Counted from the first letter of the stretch, positions 1 to 19,175 are shown. The stretch: 64,000 nt of DNA from Kroppenstedtia guangzhouensis (GCF_014637345.1 NZ_BMEX01000012.1:1-64000), one strand, 5' to 3'. Made by a program: numbers and translations. Notes: a model not told the origin generated them from the sequence alone.

Positions 1-3000
1 CAATGTCACGCCATCCGCTTCCACTGCTATTTGTTCCGGCATTTGTTGAGCGATGGCAGCGAACCGATCATGCAGGAGCTCTTGCGGAAATTCCTCTTCT
101 GTGTCGTTCCACTCAACCAACAATTGACGTTGCCGGCTGGTTAATAAAGGGTGCTCAGAAATATTTAGGGTCGGATCCTTTAAAATACTATCCAGCATCA
201 CAACAAATTGCTCCAACCAACGATTCACCGTTTCTTCTTCATACAGGTCGCTACGGTATTGAAATTGGATATCCAGCCCGGATTTTTTCTCAACGCCAAC
301 GATCGTCAGATCAAAATTAGTCATATGGATTCCAGTCGGTAACTGACGGAGATTCAGGACACTTGGGGGGATCTTGACTGTCGGTTGCACCAACTGAAAC
401 ATAACCGAGAAAATCGGTGAACGGCTCAGATCGCGCTCCGGTTTTACTTTTTCCACCAACTTATCGAAGGGATACTCGTGGTGGGTATATGCGTCCAGTG
501 CAATCCGCTTGCAATGTTGCAGCAATTCAATAAATGTTTGATCAGCACGGACATCTAGACGTAACGGCAATGTATTAACAAAAAATCCAATCAAGTCTTC
601 CAGCTCAGCTTGGTTACGCCCCGCTTCCGGTGTACCAATCACGAGATCCTGTTGCCCACTCATTCTCGACAAGAATACCCCAACTGCTGACAGAAGCGTC
701 ATGAATAAAGTGGCCTCTTGCTCCTGTGCCAGTGCCCTCATTCGCTCCAGACGCTCGGGACCTAGCGCGACAGTTGCTTTCGAAGCAGTGAAAGTCTGTA
801 TCGGTGGTCGCGGATGGTCTGCTGGAAGATCAAGAATTGGAATGTCACCGCTGAACTGCCCCAGCCAATAAGACTCTGCTTCCGCCAGCTCTCCGCTCTC
901 CAGACGATCATTTTGCCAACTCGCATAGTCTTTGTATTGAACGGCCAACGGCGGCAACGACGGTGTTTTCCCTTGATAAAATGCGTTATACAGTGTAGCG
1001 AAATCCCGGATCAGCACCTGCCATGACCAGTAATCACTAATGATATGGTGCATGTTCATCCACAACACATGGTGATCCTTCGCCAACTTGCAAAGCCGTA
1101 TGCGAAAGAGAGGACCCTCTGTCAGATCAAAATAAGTCTCCGCTTCCTCCCGCTCCATTTCTTTCATATACTGTTGCTGTGCCGTTTCGTCGCAGTCAGA
1201 GAGATCAATATAGGGGCAATCCAAAGGAAGCGATTCCGCCACCCGCTGTACAGGTCTTCCAGCGTGAACAGTGAAGGTTGTACGCAGTCCCTCATGCCGT
1301 TCCTGCAGCGATTGAATTGTCCGTTGAAACACTTCCGGATCCAAGGTTCCCATCAGTTCCACAGCGACCGGCATATTGTAGGACCGATTGCTCGGCTCGA
1401 GACGATGGAGCAGGAATAAACGTTGTTGCGCATGGGACATTGGGTAAAACTCCGCTTTCTTTGCCGGAACAATCCGCTCTGTTTTTTCTTCCACTCCAGC
1501 TTGTGCCGCTTCCAGCAGCGGAGCCAGTTCACGAACCGTCTGATGCTCAAAAAAGTCTTTAAGGGCCACTTCCACACCGATCTGTTGCTTGAGTCGGGAA
1601 CGGATTTGAATAGTTTTCAGTGAATGACCCCCGAGATTGAAAAAATTGTCGTCAATGCCAATCCTGTCGACCTCCAGCACTTCTTCCCAGATCTTCACCA
1701 GCACCGATTCCCAATGATTGCGTGGAGCGGTGTAATCGGTGGAAATCTGTCCGAATCCCTCAGGTTCCGGCAAAGCTTTACGATCGATTTTGCCATTGCG
1801 GTTGAGTGGCATCGTCTCCAGAACGATCAGATGTTCTGGCACCATATAATCAGGTAGTTGTGCCTGTAAATATTGGCGCAGTTCTAGTACATCGTCAATC
1901 GCCTCGTGCAACACTACATAAGCCAGGATGCGGTTATTGCCGTTCCCATCCGGTCGGGCGAGTGCCAGGCACTGGCTGACGAGAGGGTGACTTAACAGAA
2001 CGGCTTCGATCTCGCCGAGCTCAATGCGATATCCTCGAATTTTAACTTGAAAATCGACGCGTGAAACAAACACGAGCCGCCCATCCGGCATCAAGCGTGC
2101 CAAGTCGCCCGTCCTGTACATTCGATCACCCATTCCATCTGCAAAGGGATTGCGCAAATAGGCCTTGGACGTCCGCTTTGGGTCGTTGAGATAACCGCGT
2201 CCGACACCGACCCCTGTTATATAGACTTCTCCGATGCAACCCACCGGAACCGGACGCCGCCAAGCATCCAGCACGTAGTGATGGATATTTGGAATCGATG
2301 TTCCAAGTGCCACCTGCGGATGATCATCATACTGGTAAGTTCCACAGATCACCTCATGGGATGTATCATCGGAACACTCCGTCGCCCCATAGGTATTGAC
2401 AACCTTCACGTGTGAAAATGTCTCCAGCCACTTGCGACACAAAGAGACTGGCAATCCCTCTCCGGTTGAGATCATATATTGAAGCTCAGGCAACAGGCGT
2501 TGATCCGATTTATATTCGGCGGACTCCTGCAGGAACATCTCGATCATCGGAGGAACCATCTCCAACACCGTCACCTGGTCTCTCTGAACCGAACGAAACA
2601 AATTCTGTGGGTCAATGGACGTCTCGTTGTTGTAAATGACAACACGCCCACCGACCATCAAGGGAGCTAAAAACTGCCAAACCGAGATGTCAAAACAATG
2701 GGAAGCATTCTGTGCAACTACGCTCTTTTCATTTAATCCCAACAGGTTGATTTTCGCATAAAGATGGTTGAGCATTCCGATATGCTCAATCATTGCCCCT
2801 TTTGGTTGCCCCGTAGAACCGGAGGTATAGAACACGTTTGCTAAATCTTCCGGCTCATTGATGAAAGCCGGATTTTCCCCAGGGTACAAAGCGAGTACAT
2901 CAACGTCAGCACATCCACCCTCTCCCCTATCGAGAGAAAACACAACAGGAGCTTGCGGAAGTGTTGCACTCAGTTCCAAACTGCGGGATTGCAAACCGGA

Positions 3001-4641
3001 TTCAGTCAAAATCACCTTGGCACCACTGTTCTTCAAAATGGCGAGCAAACGGTGATCAGGATGTGCAGAATCGAGTGGAACATATGCACCGCCAGCCTTC
3101 AGCACCGCAAGAATCCCGACCAACATCTCAATACTCCGTTCGGCCAGCAGGGCCACGAGATCATCACGTCCCAGCCCCTGATCCCGTAGCCAGTACGCAA
3201 GTCGATTGGCGCGCTCATTCAGCTCGCCATAGGTGATCGACTCTTCCCCACACCTTGCCGCGATTGTATCCGGTCGCTTAGCTACTTGCTCCTCAATTAT
3301 CTGATGGGCCAAACGGTTGATCGGTGGTGCCGCCAGTTTGGTGTTGTTCACCTTCTCCAGAATCAGTTGCTCCTCTTTATCCGAAAGCAGATTCAGTTCG
3401 CGCAGTTGGGCTTCCGGCTGTTTAGCTATACTTCCTAACAATGTGATGAAATGTCGCTGCAAACGTTCCAGGGCCTGTAAAGAGACTCCACTGGCTCGGA
3501 GGAGTTTGACCTCCCATTGCTTTCCAACCGTAATAATGACTTCAATCTGTTCCCGGCCGGCACGATAGAGGAGTTGTGGGTTACTAGAGTTGCATTCAGC
3601 TTTGTACCGTACCGTCACAAGACTGTCAAACAAATGGGCTTCCTCGGAAATTCCAACATAGGTACGTACCATCTCGTCCGGAATATTGGCAAAGATGTTT
3701 AGATGTTCCCATTGTTGCTGAACTAAAGATAATAATTGATTTACCTGTTGATCAGCGGTAAGCGATGCCACCATTGGCAACGCATGGGCAAAGGGACCGA
3801 TTATCGACTCCGCTCCCTCACACGCATCTGGACGACCCGGCAAGGTTGCGCCACAGGAGACCCTCTCTTCACCGCTGTACATATTGAGCAAGAGCAACCA
3901 TACTGTTAGCGAAAGTGCTTCCACAGACACTCGGTACCGCTTTGCAACCTGTTCCAATTGTCGAGATAATTCTTCAGACAGAATGGTGTGGCAGCAACAG
4001 CTGCTGTCTGGCCCCTCCGACCATCCACGCAACGTCTGTAACATCGGCACCGGTTCAAAATCTGCCAGTTGTTCTGTCCAATACTTTTTAGCAGGCATCC
4101 AATCCTGGCCTGCCTCCCATTTCAGGTAGTCCTGAAATGTCCTGCGCTGTGGGAAGACTTGCTCCCTTCCCTTCACACGATCCAACCACTCATTGACAAT
4201 CATGTCGCGACTGCTGTCATCCATGCATAATGGATGGTGCGTCCACAAAAGTATAGTCCGATCTTCATCAAAGCGGCAGAGTGCCAATCGGATAAGGGGT
4301 CCCTCATCGATTTTTATCGGCTCACGGTGAGATTTTACAATGGATTGGTATGCGGCCTGTTGCTCCTCCGCCTCCATCTCACGCAAGTCCTGCCATTCAA
4401 TCGGGATCGGCCGTTCTTTAAGTTGAACTTGTACCGTTCGATTCTTTAGACTCCGGAACACGGATCGAAGCGACGGATGCTCCGCCACTGTCTCTTCCCA
4501 TACTTGCTCCAAACGTTTTGAATTCAGGTCTCCTTCTAACACGTAAGCAACTTGTGTAAGTTTGTCACCTGACAGCATCGCTTTTTGCACGAGAGAAAGT
4601 TCCAAGACACCTTGCACGTTCTCTTTGGATAAGTAATTCAA
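1..4641 (-). CDS. Nonribosomal peptide synthetase, C*-A-PCP-C-A(partial), 5' part only
   Basis: This is the first 1547 codons of an NRPS that continues past the left edge. Domains read in order: a condensation (C) domain with the altered motif HHPLCMDDS near residue 135; an adenylation (A) domain (about 435-960) with FYTSGSTGQPKG near 605 and NRNGKIDRKAL near 950; a PCP with GGHSLK near 1005; a second C domain with HHIISDYWS near 1200; and the beginning of another A domain. The A-domain pocket, aligned by eye to GrsA, reads D-I-W-M-I-T-T-D-D-K; I do not know its substrate. The TTG start at 4641 is forced by an in-frame TGA at 4660-4662 and has the ribosome site GAAGGGG upstream. It corresponds in position to mycB/ituB of mycosubtilin/iturin operons. 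Confidence 0.93.
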   Translation of the reverse strand, partial: MNYLSKENVQGVLELSLVQKAMLSGDKLTQVAYVLEGDLNSKRLEQVWEETVAEHPSLRSVFRSLKNRTVQVQLKERPIPIEWQDLREMEAEEQQAAYQSIVKSHREPIKIDEGPLIRLALCRFDEDRTILLWTHHPLCMDDSSRDMIVNEWLDRVKGREQVFPQRRTFQDYLKWEAGQDWMPAKKYWTEQLADFEPVPMLQTLRGWSEGPDSSCCCHTILSEELSRQLEQVAKRYRVSVEALSLTVWLLLLNMYSGEERVSCGATLPGRPDACEGAESIIGPFAHALPMVASLTADQQVNQLLSLVQQQWEHLNIFANIPDEMVRTYVGISEEAHLFDSLVTVRYKAECNSSNPQLLYRAGREQIEVIITVGKQWEVKLLRASGVSLQALERLQRHFITLLGSIAKQPEAQLRELNLLSDKEEQLILEKVNNTKLAAPPINRLAHQIIEEQVAKRPDTIAARCGEESITYGELNERANRLAYWLRDQGLGRDDLVALLAERSIEMLVGILAVLKAGGAYVPLDSAHPDHRLLAILKNSGAKVILTESGLQSRSLELSATLPQAPVVFSLDRGEGGCADVDVLALYPGENPAFINEPEDLANVFYTSGSTGQPKGAMIEHIGMLNHLYAKINLLGLNEKSVVAQNASHCFDISVWQFLAPLMVGGRVVIYNNETSIDPQNLFRSVQRDQVTVLEMVPPMIEMFLQESAEYKSDQRLLPELQYMISTGEGLPVSLCRKWLETFSHVKVVNTYGATECSDDTSHEVICGTYQYDDHPQVALGTSIPNIHHYVLDAWRRPVPVGCIGEVYITGVGVGRGYLNDPKRTSKAYLRNPFADGMGDRMYRTGDLARLMPDGRLVFVSRVDFQVKIRGYRIELGEIEAVLLSHPLVSQCLALARPDGNGNNRILAYVVLHEAIDDVLELRQYLQAQLPDYMVPEHLIVLETMPLNRNGKIDRKALPEPEGFGQISTDYTAPRNHWESVLVKIWEEVLEVDRIGIDDNFFNLGGHSLKTIQIRSRLKQQIGVEVALKDFFEHQTVRELAPLLEAAQAGVEEKTERIVPAKKAEFYPMSHAQQRLFLLHRLEPSNRSYNMPVAVELMGTLDPEVFQRTIQSLQERHEGLRTTFTVHAGRPVQRVAESLPLDCPYIDLSDCDETAQQQYMKEMEREEAETYFDLTEGPLFRIRLCKLAKDHHVLWMNMHHIISDYWSWQVLIRDFATLYNAFYQGKTPSLPPLAVQYKDYASWQNDRLESGELAEAESYWLGQFSGDIPILDLPADHPRPPIQTFTASKATVALGPERLERMRALAQEQEATLFMTLLSAVGVFLSRMSGQQDLVIGTPEAGRNQAELEDLIGFFVNTLPLRLDVRADQTFIELLQHCKRIALDAYTHHEYPFDKLVEKVKPERDLSRSPIFSVMFQLVQPTVKIPPSVLNLRQLPTGIHMTNFDLTIVGVEKKSGLDIQFQYRSDLYEEETVNRWLEQFVVMLDSILKDPTLNISEHPLLTSRQRQLLVEWNDTEEEFPQELLHDRFAAIAQQMPEQIAVEADGVTL

Positions 4642-4902
4642 AGGAGTACACCCCTTCGTTCATTTGATCCTTACCGTTTCCCTCTTCAAGTACCATTCAA
4701 CTCGGAAAGCACTAAATCACAACCCTTCCAATCGTCCCGACCTGTGGCTCCTCTTCCATTGTTAGTGATCTTGTTTTTCAGTAGGGGGAATGGATGATGT
4801 GGCGGCTCCGACCTCATGCAAAAAACACACTGTGAGATAAAACATCCACCATCTTTGCCCTACTGTGATTTTTTATAGAATGCTCGTTGAGAAGGTAGTA
4901 AT

Positions 4903-14367
<9,465 letters not shown>

Positions 14368-15642
14368 TCAACTTTTGATTAACTTCATCTGATTTTCATA
14401 AAAGTCTTCTAACCTTGCCTTCTGAAGCAAAATTTTCAATTGTTCCCGCTGATCCCTGACATCAACTTTCTTTGCTTTCCATACTGCATGTAACAGCTGA
14501 ACCGCTTGTTGCAAATGTTCAGCAGTCGCTCGATTGTGTTCCAACTCTTTCTGCAGATCTTTAAGCTTTTTGTATGACTTCACACCATCCCGTTGGTATT
14601 CTTCCTCATTCTCATTCCGGTTGGGTACACCCACGGCCGCTGCCAAACCATTGGAAAGAAACAGCTTGATTTGTTGAGTAAAATCCGAATTCATGTATGA
14701 TTGCTGTTCATTTTTTTGCACAAAGGATTTCAGCCCTGTCAGTCCAGCGCTTGTTCCCAAGGCAAAAGCGTCTATTTGACTCCGAAACCCTCTCATTAAA
14801 TTACGCAGTACAGTTTTGGGTCCCAATTCAACTACAACATCGATTCCGATTTGATTCATATACTCCATCGTTTCTAACCAGCGGACCGGACGCGTCATCT
14901 GTAAGATCAGTGCGTTTTTAATCTCATCCTTACCTGTATAAGGTAATCCATCCACATTTGAAACAACAGGCCAGGACCAGTGACAAAAATGGTCTCGTTT
15001 GATTTCCAGTGCCAGTTGATTGGCTGCTTCTTGCATCAGAGGACTGTGAAAAGCAGCAGAAACGTTTAGATGACTGTATTTAATCCCCATACTGTCCAGC
15101 CTCCGTGTAAGGACCGTAATCCCTTGACGCTGACCGGAGATCACCAGTTGTCCGTGGGCGTTGTAACACGCAGCGGTAACCAAATATCCATCAGTAAACA
15201 CCTCATCGCAGATCTGTTCCAATTGTCTGAGGTTTGAATGAAATATTGAGATCATCTCACCCGTTACTCTTTCCGATACCGTTTGCATCAACTCCCCGCG
15301 TCTCCTGACAAGCCTCAAAGCAGTGGGAAATGGTAACGCTCCGCTACATACTAAGGCAGAGTATTCCCCTAAACTATGTCCCGCTCCGATCCGTGGAGGA
15401 ATACCGATCTCCTGCATATAGACTCGAAAAGCAGCCAAACTCACAGTTAGAATTGCAGGTTGGGCGTTTACAGTTTTGGATAATTGATAACCATCGTTAA
15501 AACATAATTTTTTCATATCCTGCTTTAGTACATCGCTTGCTTCTTCAAAAACTTGATTGGCCACAGCAAAATCCTGACAAAGACTTTTCCCCATTCCTGA
15601 ATATTGGCTGCCTTGTCCCGGAAACAACAAAGCGATGTCCAT
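14368..15642 (-). CDS. Free-standing malonyl-CoA:ACP transacylase (FenF/ItuD type)
   Basis: This 424-residue acyltransferase probably loads malonyl units onto the ACPs of the downstream hybrid synthase, which has a ketosynthase but no acyltransferase domain. Seen: the N-terminus MDIALLFPGQGSQ, the active-site GHSLG with Ser90, and AAFHSPLM with His199. A C-terminal extension of about 120 residues is rich in Lys, Glu and Gln and probably helical. In iturin and mycosubtilin operons the equivalent gene (ituD/fenF) lies immediately upstream of ituA/mycA, as here. ATG 15642 is chosen over an upstream in-frame start because AGGAGGG lies about 7 nt before it and the conserved FabD-like N-terminus starts there. 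Confidence 0.93.
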   Translation of the reverse strand: MDIALLFPGQGSQYSGMGKSLCQDFAVANQVFEEASDVLKQDMKKLCFNDGYQLSKTVNAQPAILTVSLAAFRVYMQEIGIPPRIGAGHSLGEYSALVCSGALPFPTALRLVRRRGELMQTVSERVTGEMISIFHSNLRQLEQICDEVFTDGYLVTAACYNAHGQLVISGQRQGITVLTRRLDSMGIKYSHLNVSAAFHSPLMQEAANQLALEIKRDHFCHWSWPVVSNVDGLPYTGKDEIKNALILQMTRPVRWLETMEYMNQIGIDVVVELGPKTVLRNLMRGFRSQIDAFALGTSAGLTGLKSFVQKNEQQSYMNSDFTQQIKLFLSNGLAAAVGVPNRNENEEEYQRDGVKSYKKLKDLQKELEHNRATAEHLQQAVQLLHAVWKAKKVDVRDQREQLKILLQKARLEDFYENQMKLIKS

Positions 15643-15951
15643 CAAAGCCCTCCTATTTCCTAAAAACATACTGTACAAGACCAAGAGCTGAAAAACCGCA
15701 AATTTTTAGGCCGTTGATTCATCAGAAAATCGGCACTGAATGCCAACTGACCTTTTCGTTTCCCTATTTGCCTCACTCGTAAATATTGCTTGTGTAAACG
15801 TGGATAGCTACAATCTCTTGCAAAAAGCGCATAGCAAGATCCAGGAGCGAAAGCGACCCCAAGCAAGACCGGTCCACTCCTGAGTGCAAAGGGTCTCCAT
15901 GGATCATCATCCCGACCCTGGTTTCACCCAACATATAGCTGATAAACACAC
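15643..15951. other. Intergenic region inside the biosynthetic cluster
   Basis: This 309-base gap separates the thioesterase and transacylase genes. I see no coding sequence in it. It holds one copy of a short GC-rich motif (15841-15860, CCAGGAGCGAAAGCGACCCC) that recurs near 22360, 23480 and 38915. No convincing promoter or terminator was found, so whether the transacylase-synthase part is transcribed separately is open. Confidence 0.5.
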
Positions 15952-16695
15952 CTACACGAATTTATTTTTAGGTTCTTTTCTAATCAGTGAGTAACGAAGC
16001 AATTTTTGATGAATTAAATGAACAATTCCATCCGTATGATCATGAATAAAGAAATGATCTCCGTTAAAGAGATGGATGGATGTTTTACCACTTGTATAGG
16101 AACTCCAAGCAACTAAATCCTCTTCTCCTATGCTATCCTTCACCCCACCAAGAACAGAAAGATCGCAATGGAGTTCCGTCCCCTTTGCACAGTATTCATA
16201 TGTCTCAGTAATTTTAAAATCCGCTCTCAGAACGGGAAGTAACAAATGTAATAAATCCTGATGCTTTAGTATTTCCTCCGGTGTCCCCCCCATTTTCATC
16301 ACTTCGTCCAAAAACTCCGTGTCGGGCAAGTGATGAATATTTCGTCTGTTTCTTGGTCTATTCGGGGCTGGTCTAGCTGCCAAAAAGACATGTAAAGGAT
16401 CTTGGCCTGTCCAATCCTTCATCTTATGCGCCAGTTCAAAAACCAATAGGCTACCCATGCTGTATCCGAAAAAAGCAACAGGGGAACCATCCAGATATGG
16501 CTTCACCAGATCAAATGTATCTTCCATCGCATCGTCCCAAGAGGCGTACAATGGCTCCGTAAACCGGCGTCCCCTCCCCGCCAACTCGATTGGGTAACAT
16601 TCGATCTGAGGATGCAGGCTTTTTTTCCATTTCCGGTAAATTACAGTGGCAGATCCTCCGGCATAAGGAAGGCAAAACAACTTAATCTTTCTCAT
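15952..16695 (-). CDS. Type II thioesterase (GrsT/SrfAD family)
   Basis: This 247-residue alpha/beta hydrolase has the sequence style of external thioesterases that clear misprimed carrier domains in NRPS and PKS systems. Seen: FCLPYAGGSATVI at the N-terminus, the nucleophile motif GYSMGS with Ser79, and a C-terminal GDHFFIH bearing the catalytic His. Length is normal for the family (about 240-250). ATG 16695 is preceded by GAGGA at good spacing. It lies between the threonine-aldolase-type gene (38 nt upstream) and the transacylase gene, all on the same strand. Its likely job is proofreading the neighbouring synthases; it is not the terminal release domain. Confidence 0.93.
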   Translation of the reverse strand: MRKIKLFCLPYAGGSATVIYRKWKKSLHPQIECYPIELAGRGRRFTEPLYASWDDAMEDTFDLVKPYLDGSPVAFFGYSMGSLLVFELAHKMKDWTGQDPLHVFLAARPAPNRPRNRRNIHHLPDTEFLDEVMKMGGTPEEILKHQDLLHLLLPVLRADFKITETYEYCAKGTELHCDLSVLGGVKDSIGEEDLVAWSSYTSGKTSIHLFNGDHFFIHDHTDGIVHLIHQKLLRYSLIRKEPKNKFV

Positions 16696-16733
16696 TGATC
16701 ATTCCTCACTGCTTCTTTGTTACACATGTAAGC

Positions 16734-17789
16734 TTAAACAGATTGCTCATCGTGATCTGCCATCAGTTTTCGAACAATCTCCAGAGCTCGATCGATATCG
16801 GAGGCTTGTATACCGGAATGTGTAACCGCCCGAATTCGCCCATGTCCCAATTCCGCTATACAAAGCCCGTGCTTACGGGCCTCCTGTATAAAAGTCTGCC
16901 AAGTTAGTTTTGGATGCTCGATTCGGAAATAAACAATATTAGTCTCCACGTCTTCCACATGGGTAACAATTCCGGGAATCTCAGCAAGCCCTTCCGCCAA
17001 CCGCAAGGCATTGGAGTGATCAACAGCCAGACGATCAACCATTTGCTGAAGCGCAATCAAACCCGGGGCAGCAATAATCCCCACTTGGCGCATACCGCCA
17101 CCAAGCATTTTGCGCAAACGATAAACCTTTTCGATAAATTCATTCGTTCCGGCAACGATGGATCCGATGGGCGCCGACAGCCCCTTAGACAAGCAAAACT
17201 GCACTGAATCGGCATACCCCGCGATTTCCGACGCTTCAACCCCCAGTGCTACAGCAGCGTTGAATAAGCGAGCTCCGTCCATATGAACTGGCACACCTTT
17301 TCCATCGGCAAACATCCGTACCTCTTCCAGATACGAAAGGGGTAACACACGTCCACCCATCCGATTGTGTGTATTTTCAAGACATATCAATGACGGCAAA
17401 GCAAACTGCGGATCCTCAGGCTCCAACGGAAAGGCCCGTTCCAAATCGGATATTGCCAAACGTCCATCCGGCTGGGTGGGAATCGGCTCATACATGATTC
17501 CTCCGCATACTGATGCCCCGGCAGCTTCATAAATGTAGATGTCGGACTCATCGCCCACCAGCACCTTTGAACCCCGCGGACAATGTGCCATGATCGATGC
17601 AAGATTGGCCATGGTTCCACTCGGCATTAAGATCGCGGCCTCTTTGCCCAATATTCGGGCAACCTCCTCTTCCAATTTGCTGGCCGTTGGATCCTCCCCA
17701 TAAACGTCGTCACCGAGCACTGCCTCTTGAATCGCATCCATCATTTTACGTGTTGGCAACGTAAACGTATCGCTTCTCAATTCGATCAT
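16734..17789 (-). CDS. Threonine-aldolase-family PLP enzyme
   Basis: This 351-residue fold-type I PLP enzyme matches low-specificity L-threonine aldolases, which reversibly split beta-hydroxy amino acids into glycine and an aldehyde. Seen: the N-terminal RSDTFTLPT, GDDVYGEDPT, a central HMDGARLFNAAVALG, and the PLP lysine in CLSKGLSAPIGS (Lys202). All catalytic features look intact. ATG 17789 is preferred to GTG 17798 because AGGAGTG is then spaced about 8-9 nt away. In this operon it could make or consume a beta-hydroxy amino acid or supply glycine; which of these is inference. The gap to the ATP-grasp gene upstream is filled by a hairpin repeat (17813-17948). Confidence 0.88.
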   Translation of the reverse strand: MIELRSDTFTLPTRKMMDAIQEAVLGDDVYGEDPTASKLEEEVARILGKEAAILMPSGTMANLASIMAHCPRGSKVLVGDESDIYIYEAAGASVCGGIMYEPIPTQPDGRLAISDLERAFPLEPEDPQFALPSLICLENTHNRMGGRVLPLSYLEEVRMFADGKGVPVHMDGARLFNAAVALGVEASEIAGYADSVQFCLSKGLSAPIGSIVAGTNEFIEKVYRLRKMLGGGMRQVGIIAAPGLIALQQMVDRLAVDHSNALRLAEGLAEIPGIVTHVEDVETNIVYFRIEHPKLTWQTFIQEARKHGLCIAELGHGRIRAVTHSGIQASDIDRALEIVRKLMADHDEQSV

Positions 17790-17812
17790 GAAACTCACAC
17801 TCCTGATTCCTT

Positions 17813-17948
17813 AGAAGCATTGTGAAAGCCGTTCACAGGGAGGGTTGGGTTTCACATGGAGTGATTTTGGATCGTAAGAACAACGAAAAGGTCATGTGAA
17901 AACCCAATCCCGACCGACCTGGCTAACACTCATTTACAACGCCTTTAG
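17813..17948. repeat. Dispersed hairpin repeat, copy E
   Basis: This is a MITE-like element with imperfect terminal inverted repeats (AGAAGCATTGTGAAAG on the left; its partner reads TAAAGGCGTTGTAAATGA on the opposite strand). Inner arms GGGTTTCACATG and CATGTGAAAACCC would fold into a long hairpin. It matches copies at 22185, 23869, 35205 and 42825 in sequence and layout. It fills the whole gap between the ATP-grasp and threonine-aldolase-type genes, so it may be transcribed as part of the operon mRNA. Confidence 0.75.
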
Positions 17949-19175
17949 CTACAATACCTTTAAAGAAATCATGTTCGACACCTTATGTAAGCGTTCAACC
18001 ACCTGTTCGTAAGACTGGCCGCTGACGATCACATACCCGAGACGATCCGAAAAGCTTTTTGGTGGCTGTACAGCTTGTCCGATCTGCGCTTTTACCACGA
18101 ATTCTTCCACACCCTGAATTTTTCGCACCGCTTCCAGGTTGTCCACGGAGGATAGGCGGCCTCCCTCTTTAGCAACGATAAAATGAATGCCGGAATAGCC
18201 TGTAGGCTCAAGCTGCTCCCACTTGGGAGCCACACCTGCAGCACAGAGAACCTGCTGCTCAATCAGATCCATTCCGGTTGAATGACATACCAATTCCGGT
18301 ATCATTCCCCCAGCGAGTCGGGCGTTGGTTTCGATCATGACACATCCCTTCGGTGTCCACTTCACTTCTGAATGTGATGCCCCAAACTGAAAATTGACTG
18401 CCTCCAATGTTTGTTTCACTGTCTCCTCAATTTCCTGCTTCACATCAGAGGGAAGCACCGCCGGAAAAACATGCCCCGATTCGACAAAATACGGGAACCC
18501 GGTCAGCCGTTTTTCAGTAATCCCAATACAAATCGATTCCCCTTGCCATGAAAACATCTCCACACTGTATTCCGGCCCCTCAATATACTCTTCCAGCAAT
18601 ACTGTTTGAGATGTCTTCTGCCCGCGTACATTACGTTCGTTTTGTAAAATTTTAGCCGTCTGCTGTTCCACTTCCTCCCAACTGAAACACAGGCGAACGT
18701 TATTCGAACCACTGTCATCAGCTGGCTTGACCAAACAAGGGAGATGGACGGACTGGCGTGTTTTCTTCAGATCCCCCATCGAACGAACCACCTTGAAATG
18801 GGGCTGTCGTATACCTTGTGATTGGAGCTTTTCACGATACAGTGCTTTGTTCCGACACAAATGGATCGCCTGAGGTGAGTTGCCTGTTAACCCAAATGCC
18901 CGTATCAGATTGGCGGTAATTTCCAAATAATAATCACTTGTCGTTAAAATCCCGGCAATCTCTTCCACCTTTTCTTGTGCTACACAGAGCTTCAATTCAT
19001 TGATCGAATCCGTGTCAGTCACAATCACGCGGCATTCTGACTCCAACAGTCCATCATAACGACCCGCCTTCTGTGTCAGAAACACCGGTTCAAAACCAAG
19101 TTTTCTCGCCTTATCAATAGCCAACATGCCTGTACCTGTTGTATTTCCTTCAACGAATAATAGTTTTTTCTTCAT
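17949..19175 (-). CDS. ATP-grasp carboxylate-amine ligase
   Basis: This 408-residue ATP-grasp enzyme resembles the biosynthetic amino-acid and dipeptide ligases (BacD, DdaF type) that join a carboxylate to an amine through an acyl-phosphate. Seen: an N-terminal Rossmann-like region starting KKKLLFVEGNTTGTG; the ATP-binding LPCLVKPADDSGSNNV; EEYIEGPEYSVEM; and the metal-binding ETNARLAGGMIPEL. Its start overlaps the end of the SbnA-type gene by 26 nt, which indicates translational coupling, and GGGAG precedes the ATG. Substrates cannot be read from sequence. A diaminopropionate-type amine made by the two upstream enzymes is a reasonable candidate, by analogy with dapdiamide biosynthesis. Confidence 0.88.
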   Translation of the reverse strand: MKKKLLFVEGNTTGTGMLAIDKARKLGFEPVFLTQKAGRYDGLLESECRVIVTDTDSINELKLCVAQEKVEEIAGILTTSDYYLEITANLIRAFGLTGNSPQAIHLCRNKALYREKLQSQGIRQPHFKVVRSMGDLKKTRQSVHLPCLVKPADDSGSNNVRLCFSWEEVEQQTAKILQNERNVRGQKTSQTVLLEEYIEGPEYSVEMFSWQGESICIGITEKRLTGFPYFVESGHVFPAVLPSDVKQEIEETVKQTLEAVNFQFGASHSEVKWTPKGCVMIETNARLAGGMIPELVCHSTGMDLIEQQVLCAAGVAPKWEQLEPTGYSGIHFIVAKEGGRLSSVDNLEAVRKIQGVEEFVVKAQIGQAVQPPKSFSDRLGYVIVSGQSYEQVVERLHKVSNMISLKVL

